Shown: positions 14,520 through 21,981 of the stretch, in pieces | Numbering within the stretch: the first letter of the stretch is position 1 | Layout of the letters: every line of letters begins with the position of its first letter | Source: JARRNJ01 sp037385045 | GTDB lineage: Bacteria > Pseudomonadota > Gammaproteobacteria > JASBUN01 | Length of the DNA: 22,125 nucleotides | Assembly (NCBI GenBank): GCA_037385045.1 | Contig: JARRNJ010000041.1 | Coordinates: 1 to 22,125, forward strand | Reading direction: 5' to 3' | Translations under genes and position numbers: made by a program | The notes under the pieces: generated by a model | Seen by the model: the letters and a program-made list of their open reading frames with translations, nothing else | Databases searched by the model: none | What the model was told of the DNA's origin: nothing

Positions 14520-15245
14520 TCAACCATCCAACTCGGGGTAATGGCGGAATATGCCATCCTCGTTGAACGGCAGGCGGCGCTCCGAAGCCAGGTAGGACGC
14601 GACATTGGGGCGTGCCGCGACCCGCTCGTGCAACGCCACCAGACCGGGCATCTCCGGCTCCAGGCGCGCCATCATGCGGGGGAACGCGTAACGCAGGCCG
14701 GCGACGACCTGAAACATGGACAGGTCCACGTACGACAGGCTGCGGCCCACCATGTGACCCCGGCCGTCGGGGTTGCACTGCAGCACCCGTTCGAAATAGC
14801 CCAGCAGTTCGGGCGCCCGCTCCTCGGTGAAATACTTCGCCCGCCGCCTCGCTTCGGCCTTCTGGTCCTCATAGTACAGGCCCATGGCCACCGGGTGATG
14901 GGTGTCGTGGATATCGACCACCAGGTCCTCCACCGTGAGCTGCAGCTGATGCGCCCACAGGCGCCCCGCTTCGGACTTGGGGGCCAAACCCAGGCGCGCG
15001 CCGAGATAGTGGAGCACGTTGGCGGTCTGGGCGATGACCAGCTTGCCGGCGCGCAGGAACGGCGGCGCGAACGGCGGCCGATCCAGTGAGGCGCCCTCCA
15101 TCAACCCCATCATTGCCGCCATGCCCAGCCCGCGTCCCCGGCCGCGGGCCACGTCCACGTAATCCGCCCCCGCCTGCTCCAGCGCCAGGCGCACGAACTC
15201 GCCGCGCCCCTGGATGGACGGCCAGTAAAAGAGCTCATATCGCAT
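14520..15245 (-). CDS. Glutathione S-transferase family protein
   Basis: A 241-residue cytosolic protein with an N-terminal thioredoxin-like GST domain and an all-helical C-terminal domain. The opening YELFYWPSIQGRGEFVRLAL resembles sigma/alpha-type GSTs, with the catalytic Tyr probably in YWP. The conserved cis-Pro/Ser-type segment appears as LVIAQTANVLHYLG (IAQ-TAN in place of the usual L-x-Q-S-x-A-I). The C-terminal domain contains YVDLSMFQVVAGLRYAFP and a final MPGLVALHERVAARPNVASYL, both typical. Start ATG 15245 has GGGAGG 6 nt upstream; 11 more upstream codons are open but lack support. It stands alone, flanked on both sides by repeat elements, so a substrate cannot be inferred. Confidence 0.88.
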   Translation of the reverse strand: MRYELFYWPSIQGRGEFVRLALEQAGADYVDVARGRGRGLGMAAMMGLMEGASLDRPPFAPPFLRAGKLVIAQTANVLHYLGARLGLAPKSEAGRLWAHQLQLTVEDLVVDIHDTHHPVAMGLYYEDQKAEARRRAKYFTEERAPELLGYFERVLQCNPDGRGHMVGRSLSYVDLSMFQVVAGLRYAFPRMMARLEPEMPGLVALHERVAARPNVASYLASERRLPFNEDGIFRHYPELDG

Positions 15246-15340
15246 CGCCGGCCTCCCGACATGGCGTTCGAAATCCAAGTGTAGTCGCCAAGAGGGCGTC
15301 GGGCGGCGTCGCCCTGTTCATATGCCTCCGGTCCAACGTC

Positions 15341-15570
15341 GGTTGACAACGCAGAGGCCGCAGAGACGCAGAGGACGCGGAGAGGATCAATTGGTGTTTA
15401 GGCGCGGCGCACCGTCAACCGGCTTGCCATCCAGTACGTGAATCACGTGATTTGTCAAACGTTGGGCTTGGCGGGCAGTCCTCGGGATGAGGCCCAGCGG
15501 AATCCACAGAACCCAGTACAGATCATTCCTCTGCGCACTCTGCGGCTCTGCGTTCTCTGCGTTTCCAACC
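15341..15570. repeat. Dispersed element copy 4 (about 230 bp), inverted
   Basis: This copy is inverted relative to copies 1-3 and is close to an exact reverse complement of copy 2. The same core is read backwards, including the palindrome AATCACGTGATT (15441-15452), and the flanking spacer start GTCCAACGTC (15331-15340). It lies between the GST gene start and the dedA stop. Copies 2 and 4 therefore flank the GST gene as long inverted repeats. Confidence 0.8.
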
Positions 15571-15590
15571 CCGCCGTGCAAACGGCACCC

Positions 15591-16214
15591 CTACCCGTCC
15601 TGCCGCGCTGCCTTCAGGTGGCGCCATACGTACCACACCGCCCCGGCCACCAGCAGTGCGCCGATCAGGGCGCTGAAGCGATGGAAATACCCGCCCAGGG
15701 TGTGCCAATGGGCACCCAGCTTGAGACCGATCCACGCCAGAACCCAGCACCAGATGAACGATCCGACGAAGGTATAAAGGTTGAAGCGCCACAACGGCAT
15801 GCGGGCGATGCCGGCCGGCAGGGCGATGAAGGTGCGCACCACCGGCAGCAGCCGGCCGACGAAAATGGTGATGTCGCCGTAGCGCTGGAACCAGCGCTCG
15901 GCGAGACTCAGGTCGTGGTGCGATATCAGGACGTACTTGCCGTACTTCTCCACCAGCGGCCGCCCGCCCCAGAAGCCGAGCGCGTAGGCCAGCAGCGACC
16001 CGACGACACAACCCGCGGCGCCGGCCAGCGCCACCAACCACAGGCGCAGGTCGCCGGTGGACACGAGGTAGCCGGAGAACGGCATGATCACTTCCGAAGG
16101 CAGGGGAATGCAGGCGCTCTCCACCGCCATCAACAAAACGATGCCGCCGTAGCCCAGCTGCAGGATAGTGGCGGTGATAAACCCCGCAATCAGGCCGAGC
16201 AATTGTTCGAACAT
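15591..16214 (-). CDS. DedA family (VTT domain) inner-membrane protein
   Basis: A 207-residue polytopic membrane protein. DedA signatures are present: ESACIPLPSEVIMPFSGYL near residues 32-50 with the conserved acidic residue and prolines, GSLLAYALGFWGGRPLVEKYG, and FVGRLLPVVRTFIALPAG with the essential arginines. Members of this family have been linked to undecaprenyl-phosphate or phospholipid flipping and to proton-motive-force maintenance. The exact role here is not shown. It is divergent from the TauE/SafE gene, with about 125 bp between the starts. Its stop is 21 bp from repeat copy 4. Confidence 0.92.
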   Translation of the reverse strand: MFEQLLGLIAGFITATILQLGYGGIVLLMAVESACIPLPSEVIMPFSGYLVSTGDLRLWLVALAGAAGCVVGSLLAYALGFWGGRPLVEKYGKYVLISHHDLSLAERWFQRYGDITIFVGRLLPVVRTFIALPAGIARMPLWRFNLYTFVGSFIWCWVLAWIGLKLGAHWHTLGGYFHRFSALIGALLVAGAVWYVWRHLKAARQDG

Positions 16215-16282
16215 GGAGTATCCGCCCGATAGCCGCTGCAGCGACCATTGTCACAGGCTTGGGGTCGCAGCGCCATCATCGG

Positions 16283-16312
16283 TCGGCAACCGGCGGGGCG
16301 ATGGTGTATAGT
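16283..16312 (+). promoter_or_regulatory. Candidate promoter of the TauE/SafE gene
   Basis: TCGGCA (16283-16288), an 18-bp spacer and TATAGT (16307-16312), with TG immediately before the -10. The matches are 4 and 5 of 6. The start would be about 20 bp before the ATG at 16340, leaving little room for a Shine-Dalgarno, and none is seen. Confidence 0.35.
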
Positions 16313-16339
16313 ACGCTGCGCCATCGGCACGCTATCCCT

Positions 16340-17077
16340 ATGCTCTTAACCTTCGACCCGATCCAACTCGGCCTGGTCGCCCTGCTGTTCGTCTGGGGCG
16401 GCTTCGTGCGCACCGGCCTCGGCTTCGGCGGCGCCGCTCTGGGGCTGCCGCTGCTGCTGTTCATCAATGACCAGCCGCTGTTGTGGCTGCCCATGATCGG
16501 CACCCACCTGTTGTTTTTCTCCGGGCTGACCCTGCGCACGCGCCTGCACCACGTGAACTGGACTTACCTGCGCCGGGCATTGGTGCACATCGTACCGGCG
16601 GCCATCGTCGGCGTGCTGGGCCTCATCAACCTGCCCACCCGCTGGCTGCTGATGTTCATCTACTCCGTCACCCTGTTCTATTCCGTGATCTGGATGATGA
16701 ACTGGGCCATCCACAGCGGCCGCGACTGGGTGGACAAGGTGCTGCTGATGCTCGGCGGCTACATCGCCGGCACGTCGCTCAGCGGCGCGCCCCTGGTGGT
16801 GGCGGTGTTCATGCGCAACGTACCCCTGAACCAGCTGCGCAACACCCTGTTCGTGCTGTGGTTCATCCTGGTGGCCATCAAGATGAGCACCTTCGTCGCC
16901 TTCGGCGTGCCGCTGCACTTCCTCACCGCGCTGGCTCTGCTGCCTATTGCCGCCATCGGCCACGTGCTGGGCCTGCGCGCCCACGATTACATTCTGCGCA
17001 ACGACGGCGAGTTCAAGCGCTGGATCGGCGCCGGGCTGATGGTGGTGAGCATGCTGGGGCTGTGGAAACTGTGGTGA
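16340..17077 (+). CDS. TauE/SafE (TSUP) family sulfite/organosulfonate exporter-like protein
   Basis: Integral membrane protein of 245 residues with about eight hydrophobic segments. The N-terminal LFVWGGFVRTGLGFGGAALGLPLLL and the later LMLGGYIAGTSLSGAPLVVA are the two glycine-rich repeats that define the family, and PLNQLRNTLFVLW follows the second. Members export sulfite, sulfoacetate or similar anions. With the CysB-type and DsrC-like genes elsewhere in the window a sulfur role is reasonable but not demonstrated. The start is placed at ATG 16340 (MLLTFDPIQLGLV); the frame extends 27 codons upstream across the promoter, so the longer form is unlikely. Confidence 0.87.
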   Translation: MLLTFDPIQLGLVALLFVWGGFVRTGLGFGGAALGLPLLLFINDQPLLWLPMIGTHLLFFSGLTLRTRLHHVNWTYLRRALVHIVPAAIVGVLGLINLPTRWLLMFIYSVTLFYSVIWMMNWAIHSGRDWVDKVLLMLGGYIAGTSLSGAPLVVAVFMRNVPLNQLRNTLFVLWFILVAIKMSTFVAFGVPLHFLTALALLPIAAIGHVLGLRAHDYILRNDGEFKRWIGAGLMVVSMLGLWKLW

Positions 17078-17107
17078 TGGCGTATTCACGCCGCGCCGGC
17101 CGCCGCA

Positions 17108-17560
17108 TCAACCCTTGAACAGCGTCCCCATGGCGATGGCGACGGCAATGACGGCGCCGACGGCGTCCCAGCCGACGTCCCGCCAACTGCCGACGCGGTG
17201 GGGCGTCATGCGCTGCAGCCCTTCCATCGCCGCGCCGAAACCCACCGGAACCAAAATGGCTGCGGCGCCGACAGCCAAAGCGCCAAAGCCGGCGCTCTGC
17301 AGCACCCACACAAGCAACGCCGCCAGGGCGCCGTACAGCAACACGTGCATCATCTTTTGCATCGGCGGCGACACGGCATTCAGCGGCCAGGTATCCAGCG
17401 GCATCAGCGACAGCACGCACAGCACGGCCAGAAACGCCGCAAGCAGCCCGTACCCGGTCATCCTGTGCACCGCACGCGGCACGCGGAAGTCGCGTTCCCA
17501 TTGCCCAAGCGCCGTTTCGTCATGTTGAAGCCAATCACCAAGGTGGCATAGGATGGTCAT
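17108..17560 (-). CDS. VanZ-like family membrane protein
   Basis: A small membrane protein of 150 residues with four hydrophobic segments. The VanZ-like pattern is KMMHVLLYGALAALLV, then AAMEGLQRMTPHRVGSWRDV and GWDAVGAVIAV, where the E-x-x-Q and R-x-x-s-x-x-D-x-x-x-N/D-x-x-G spacing is conserved. The name comes from a teicoplanin-resistance gene, but most chromosomal members have no known function. ATG 17560 has GGGAG just upstream; ATG 17461 would give a 117-residue form starting at the first hydrophobic segment. It is convergent with the TauE/SafE gene and divergent from the SagB-like gene. Confidence 0.8.
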   Translation of the reverse strand: MTILCHLGDWLQHDETALGQWERDFRVPRAVHRMTGYGLLAAFLAVLCVLSLMPLDTWPLNAVSPPMQKMMHVLLYGALAALLVWVLQSAGFGALAVGAAAILVPVGFGAAMEGLQRMTPHRVGSWRDVGWDAVGAVIAVAIAMGTLFKG

Positions 17561-17637
17561 GCCGCTCCCGCGGCGGCCGCAACACCCGGCAGTTGCCGGC
17601 GCCCATGCCGGAGCCGCGACTGCGACAAACCGATATC

Positions 17638-19290
17638 ATGAGCGATCCCCTCGATACGGTGCGCGCCTACCACCAGCGCACCAAGCATCAGTTCCGGCGT
17701 TTCGCCGCCGGACCGGGCGGCATGGACTGGGACAATCAGCCGGATCCGTTCCGCACCTTCGCCGGCAGCCGGCGGCTGGAACTGCCGCTGCTGGGCGACG
17801 GTCCGCAAGCTTCATATACGCAACTCTACCAGCCCGGGCAAATCGGCCCACAGGCCCTGACTATAGCGCAGGTGGGCGCCCTGCTGGAGTTGTCATTCGG
17901 CCTGTCGGCCTGGAAGCAGTATCAGGGCAGCCGCTGGGCGCTGCGCTGCAACCCTTCCAGCGGCAACCTGCATCCCACCGAGGCATACGTGATCCTGGAT
18001 GGCTGCCCCGGCGTGGCAAGCGGCATTTATCATTACGTCAGCCGCGACCATGTGCTGGAACAGCGCTGCGCGTTCCCGCCGGCGCACCCGGCGCGGCTGC
18101 CGGCCGGCACGCTGTTGATCGGCCTGACTTCAATTCATTGGCGCGAAGCGTGGAAATACGGCGAACGCGCCTACCGCTATTGCCAGCATGACCTGGGCCA
18201 TGCCGCCGGCGCGGTCCGCTACGCCGCCGCGGCGCTGGGATGGCACGTACGGCTGCTGGAGGCCTGGAGCGACGCCGACGTCGGCGCCCTGCTCGGCACC
18301 GGCCGGGGTCGCGACTTCGGCGCCGCCGAGCACGAGCAGCCGGACCTCATGCTGCAGGTGGACACAACCGGCGCGGACGGCGATGCCCCACCGTCGCCTG
18401 ATCCGCTGGTGTCCGCCGCCGGCGAGGGCCAATGGACAGGTCGGGCCAACCGGCTGTCGGCGGCCCATTCCCACCGCTGGCCGGTGATCGACGAGGTCAC
18501 TGATGCATGCCGCAAACCCCGCACGATCGAATCCGCCTGGCAGCCACCGCCACTGCCGCCGCCAGCCGCAGGAAGCGGCCAAAGTGCGGCGGCCATCATC
18601 CGGCGGCGCCGCAGCGCCCAGGCGCTGGACGGCGTTACCGCAATCAGCGCGGCCGCCTTCCACCGTATGCTGGACATGACCCTGCCGCGGGCACACACAC
18701 CGCCCTGGGATGCCATCGCCTGGGAGCCGCGCCTGCACCTGCTCTTGTTCGTGCACCGGGTCGAGGGCCTGGAGCCGGGCCTGTATCTGTTCCTGCGCAA
18801 CAGGCACGGGGAAGACCTGGCCCGCGTCAGCCTGCACCCGGAATTCGAATGGCTCCCCGTCGCAGGCCGCCCCGACCACTTCGCTTTGTGGCGGCTGGCC
18901 GCCGGCGATGCCCGCGACGCGGCGCGCGCCCTTTGCTGCCATCAGGACATCGCCGCCGACGGCGCCTTCAGCGTCGCTATGCTGGCCGAATACGACGCTG
19001 CCCTGGAGGGGCGGCCCTGGGCTTATCGCCAGCTGCATTGGGAGGCGGGTCTGGTGGGCCAGGTGCTGTACCTGGAGGCGGAAGCCGCAGGAATGCGCGG
19101 CACCGGCATCGGCTGCTACTTCGATGACGGCGTGCACGAGCTGCTCGCCATCGACGGCACGGCGTTGCAAAGCATCTACCATTTCACCATCGGCGGCGCC
19201 CTGACCGATTCCCGCTTGCAAACCCTGCCGCCTTACGCACATCTGCCGCCAACGCGGCAGAAGAGCATTCATGACGGACGGCGATCATGA
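17638..19290 (+). CDS. SagB/ThcOx-type protein with two nitroreductase-like domains
   Basis: A 550-residue protein of the FMN-dependent SagB-type dehydrogenase group. The N-terminal block AYHQRTKHQFRRFA, then DWDNQPDPFRTF is typical of the group. Domain 1 has RCNPSSGNLHPTEAYVI (104-120) and REAWKYGERAYRYCQHDLGH (169-188). After a proline-rich linker (about 300-315), domain 2 opens with the classical IIRRRRSAQAL and ends with GTGIGCYFDDGVHELLAIDG (488-507) and IYHFTIGG. SagB enzymes oxidise azolines in thiazole/oxazole peptide pathways, but the double-domain stand-alone forms are of unknown function. No cyclodehydratase (YcaO), precursor peptide or exporter is in the window. ATG 17638 is preferred over TTG 17593 by homologue length. 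The stop abuts the convergent molybdenum-carrier pseudogene, sharing TCATGA. Confidence 0.87.
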   Translation: MSDPLDTVRAYHQRTKHQFRRFAAGPGGMDWDNQPDPFRTFAGSRRLELPLLGDGPQASYTQLYQPGQIGPQALTIAQVGALLELSFGLSAWKQYQGSRWALRCNPSSGNLHPTEAYVILDGCPGVASGIYHYVSRDHVLEQRCAFPPAHPARLPAGTLLIGLTSIHWREAWKYGERAYRYCQHDLGHAAGAVRYAAAALGWHVRLLEAWSDADVGALLGTGRGRDFGAAEHEQPDLMLQVDTTGADGDAPPSPDPLVSAAGEGQWTGRANRLSAAHSHRWPVIDEVTDACRKPRTIESAWQPPPLPPPAAGSGQSAAAIIRRRRSAQALDGVTAISAAAFHRMLDMTLPRAHTPPWDAIAWEPRLHLLLFVHRVEGLEPGLYLFLRNRHGEDLARVSLHPEFEWLPVAGRPDHFALWRLAAGDARDAARALCCHQDIAADGAFSVAMLAEYDAALEGRPWAYRQLHWEAGLVGQVLYLEAEAAGMRGTGIGCYFDDGVHELLAIDGTALQSIYHFTIGGALTDSRLQTLPPYAHLPPTRQKSIHDGRRS

Positions 19291-19727
19291 GTCACACCCG
19301 GGACCAAACGGCCGCGACGGTGCCGGCAGCGCGGCGCTCAGAAACGCGCGTGCCTGCGCATACACACCGGGCGCACCCGCCTCGCGCGGACCGGCGACGT
19401 TGAGCACGCGAATGCCATGGCGCCGCAGCCACCGGCCCACCGTCTGCGGCTCGGGCGATCCGTCGAGATCGATGACCAGACAGGGACGCCGCAACGCGCC
19501 GGCGCTGCGCACCGTATACGCGGTGCCGCCGGCCGGCGGGCCCTTGGTCAGCACCAGGGTGGCGTCGGCATCACGCACGTTCCATTCGGTGCGCTGGCGG
19601 TAATCGCCCGAAGGGGTTTCCCGGAGCGGGTAACGCTCGGGGATACGGCCGTCGACCGCCTGCCGCCCCCGGGGACACCAGCCGCCCCGCCGGAGATGAC
19701 CTTTTCCAACCTCCCGGTCTCATCCAT
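19285..19727 (-). pseudogene. Putative molybdenum-cofactor carrier protein (MoCo_carrier family), internally deleted and frameshifted
   Basis: From ATG 19727 the sequence gives MDETGRLEKVISGG, the normal N-terminus of this family (LEKIISGGQTGVDRAALD). The expected QTGVDRA segment is absent. One frame over, starting at 19686, the sequence resumes as GGWCPRGRQAVDGRIPERYP, then LRETPSGDYRQRTEWNVRDA and DATLVLTKGP, through the normal C-terminus to the stop at 19287-19285. About 20 residues are therefore missing and the phase is shifted. The break lies at GGCGG repeats, so slippage or recombination between them is likely. The 97-codon ORF seen from GTG 19578 is only the surviving C-terminal part. 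The total of 443 bp is not a multiple of three. The lost segment carries the most conserved ligand-site motif, so the gene is probably dead. Confidence 0.78.
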
Positions 19728-19760
19728 GCTGGGTTCTCACAGCTTCATGACGCCCACGGA

Positions 19761-19880
19761 TCATGATGGCTGACACAACAGGCGCAGGAACCGACGGGCA
19801 TCGCCGGCCATGGCGTCGTTGTTGAACAGGCCACGGCTTGGTCGCAGGTGCCCACCAATGCATGATCGGCGAAAGGATTG
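19761..19880 (-). pseudogene. Possible C-terminal remnant of a DUF72 (YecE-like) gene
   Basis: A minus-strand frame ending at TGA 19763-19761 reads RGLFNNDAMAGDARRFLRLL then CQPS. DUF72 proteins end with a similar pattern (YxFFNN followed by A..NA..L..LL), although the spacing here is shorter than usual. No N-terminal DUF72 sequence is visible upstream. This is weak evidence based on one motif. The stretch between the broken carrier gene and the kinase/RNase Z fusion otherwise holds nothing recognisable. Confidence 0.22.
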
Positions 19881-19970
19881 CCCATCGGCCGACGTCGGCT
19901 GCCCCGCCGGTGCACCATGGTTGTCGTTGACGCGACGGCGGTCCTGCCACGCGCACCATGACCGGAAACG

Positions 19971-21923
19971 TCACGGCGAACCCCGGGCTTTCGGCATCAC
20001 CACCCGCGAACATACTTCGGCAATCTCTTCGTAGACCGGCGCCGGGTCGTCCTCGTAGCGCCGCGAAAAATGGAACGGCACCAGCCGGGCCACACCTGCC
20101 GCGTCGGCGATCTCGCCACAGGCGCGGGTCGTCAAGTGGGCGGTGCGCGCCGCCTGGTCGGCGTCGCGCTGCAGGAACGTCGACTCACAGAACAGGGTGT
20201 GCGCGCCCCGGGCCAGGCCGATCAGCCGCGCGCGATTCTCCCTGCTGTCGGCAAAGTCGGTGGCGTAGGCCAGCTTCTTGCCCGGCGTGATCAGCAGCAG
20301 GTCCGCCGCCAGCGCCGCCACCGTTTCGGCGCGTCCGTCGGGAAGAACCACCGCCGCGTCCCGCTCGCCGGCCTGCAGGTGGCGCTTCAGCGCACCCAGC
20401 CACGGCCCCGGCTCCCATCCGCGACCCCGCAGCCGGTCCTTGCGCACGTTCATCTGCTGCGCCGGCTCCAGGGCGTATGCCAGCACTGGCGACACATGCT
20501 CCAGCGTCACCGCCCGAACCCGAAAGGCAGGCTCGGCGAGCAACACCCCGTCGGAGGCCCGCGCATCACCCAGGCCCTCGCAGCCGCGGCCGCCGGCCTG
20601 CACCATGAAGCGCACCAGCCGGGGCCCATGCAGCTCCGTGACCTGGAATCGCGGTCCCCGGCCGGCGACCCGGTCCCAGAGAATGCCGCGGCACAAACCG
20701 TCGATGTTCCCAGCCAGCCCGGGCGGACCGTACAGCCGGCACACGGGGTAGTCGCCGATGCGCGAGCGAAGCAGCCACAGGAATCCGGCGATGTGGTCCA
20801 CATGGGCATGGGTGATGAACACATCGGACACCTGGTGGGCGATGCGCGCCGGCAGCCGCGCGCCCTCTCCCAGGTCGAACAACAGGCTGCGGCGCGCGTG
20901 GCGCAGGCGCACGTGCAGCAACGGGTCACCGAACACGCCGTTGGCCAGCGCCACATCCAGCGCGCCGACGCGCCCCACTACCCGCTGCCCGCCACCACGG
21001 CCGGTGGGCGCATGCGGCGCGACATCCGGCGGCGGCAGGTATTCGAGGCGTTCGGCCGTGAACGGACCGACGGTGGCAAGATTGCCATCGGCGGCGCGAC
21101 CGGCGTCGCGCACCAACAAGGCGCCGGTGCCGGCCGCCTCGGCTGCGATGCGTACGTGCAGGACCCCGTCTTCCAGCCTGGCCACCTCGCCCATGACGAC
21201 GGTGCGCTCGCCGTCCAGCAGCGCGACCTGGCGCCCGCACCAGGCGTCGGCCGCATGGGCCGGCGGCGGCGTGCCCACCACGGCAAGCCGGTCCAGCACC
21301 AGACGCCGGTCCACCGCGCGCGCCAGGTAGCCATCCCACAGCGCAGCGCGTTCCCGCGCCCGCACCCGCTTGCCCGGGCGCTGCGCCTCCTCGGCCGCCG
21401 GTACCGCGAAGGTCTCCAACCCCAGCGCCGCCAGTTCCTCTGCCAGGGGCGGCGGCTGCCCCGCCCGGGTGATCGCCAGCACCGCGTCCACCGCTGCCGC
21501 CTGGGCGATGGCCGGCAGCAGCTCCGCACCGGCAATGCCGCGCACCACGCCCGGGCCGTCCACCAGCACCACCCCCGGCGGCAGCGAGCGCGCCACGCGG
21601 GCCACGGCCGAAACCAGAGGCAGACGAAAACGGCCTGCGTCCAGGGTGCACAGAGCCTCCACTCCCGACAGCGCCCAACCTTCACCGTCCCAGCGCCCGA
21701 GACATACCGCGCCCGGCACACCGAACAGTGGCGAGCCGGGGTCGGCACCGATGCACCAGCAATCCCGTCCCGCCCGGCCAAGCGTGCCTGCCAGGACCTG
21801 CACCAGGGTCGACTTGCCCACGCCCGGCGGTCCCACCAGCAGCACCCGACGGTCGCTGGCGAACAGCGCCTGGACGATCGCGTCGGCGTCCGCGGGTAAC
21901 CCGGGCAGAGCGTTGTGAGGCAT
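19971..21923 (-). CDS. Fusion protein: Clp1/Grc3-like P-loop polynucleotide kinase + RNase Z-like metallo-beta-lactamase
   Basis: A single 650-residue frame. Residues 1-200 form a P-loop module with Walker A GPPGVGKS (31-38), ADPGSPLFGVPGAVCL (60-75), where Clp1/Grc3 kinases have D-x-D-x-GQ..PG, and VLVDGPGVV (119-127). Residues 205-300 look like the beta-rich C-terminal domain of Clp1 kinases (CGRQVALLDGERTVVMGEVA). Residues 315-645 are an RNase Z-type metallo-beta-lactamase: HAHVDH (372-377), H476 (TLEHVSP), D556 (YATDF), H596 and H618 (PFHFSRRY). The 22-residue spacing of the last two and the FHFSRRY motif are characteristic of RNase Z. The kinase module is expected to phosphorylate RNA 5'-OH ends, the nuclease module to cut or trim 3' ends of tRNA-like RNA. 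Gln to Ser in the DxGQ motif could alter kinase activity. Start ATG 21923; no strong Shine-Dalgarno. Confidence 0.85.
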   Translation of the reverse strand: MPHNALPGLPADADAIVQALFASDRRVLLVGPPGVGKSTLVQVLAGTLGRAGRDCWCIGADPGSPLFGVPGAVCLGRWDGEGWALSGVEALCTLDAGRFRLPLVSAVARVARSLPPGVVLVDGPGVVRGIAGAELLPAIAQAAAVDAVLAITRAGQPPPLAEELAALGLETFAVPAAEEAQRPGKRVRARERAALWDGYLARAVDRRLVLDRLAVVGTPPPAHAADAWCGRQVALLDGERTVVMGEVARLEDGVLHVRIAAEAAGTGALLVRDAGRAADGNLATVGPFTAERLEYLPPPDVAPHAPTGRGGGQRVVGRVGALDVALANGVFGDPLLHVRLRHARRSLLFDLGEGARLPARIAHQVSDVFITHAHVDHIAGFLWLLRSRIGDYPVCRLYGPPGLAGNIDGLCRGILWDRVAGRGPRFQVTELHGPRLVRFMVQAGGRGCEGLGDARASDGVLLAEPAFRVRAVTLEHVSPVLAYALEPAQQMNVRKDRLRGRGWEPGPWLGALKRHLQAGERDAAVVLPDGRAETVAALAADLLLITPGKKLAYATDFADSRENRARLIGLARGAHTLFCESTFLQRDADQAARTAHLTTRACGEIADAAGVARLVPFHFSRRYEDDPAPVYEEIAEVCSRVVMPKARGSP

Positions 21924-21961
21924 GCCGTCGACCGTGCTGGAGAATCATGCAAGCGCAGACG

Positions 21962-21981
21962 CCGGCGCCTGCCAGCGCCGG
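21962..21981 (-). other. GC hairpin in the presumed leader of the kinase/RNase Z fusion gene
   Basis: A perfect 7-bp inverted repeat (CCGGCGC / GCGCCGG) with a 6-nt loop lies 39 bp upstream of the ATG. A TAGAAT -10-like element (22016-22011, minus strand) is about 23 bp further upstream, so the hairpin would be in the 5' leader of about 80 nt. No -35 of good quality is found. A second GC hairpin (22056-22074) lies upstream of the -10. The role is unknown. Confidence 0.35.

Noticed and set aside
13853..14605. Several 64-122 codon ORFs inside the repeat elements
   Set aside because: They arise from the repeat ends read in open frames. They recur in each copy with the same Arg-rich noise and lack ribosome sites.
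20070..21899. A 609-codon plus-strand frame opposite the kinase/RNase Z fusion
   Set aside because: Antisense shadow with Gln/Arg/His-rich low-complexity translation. The minus strand carries all the conserved catalytic motifs.
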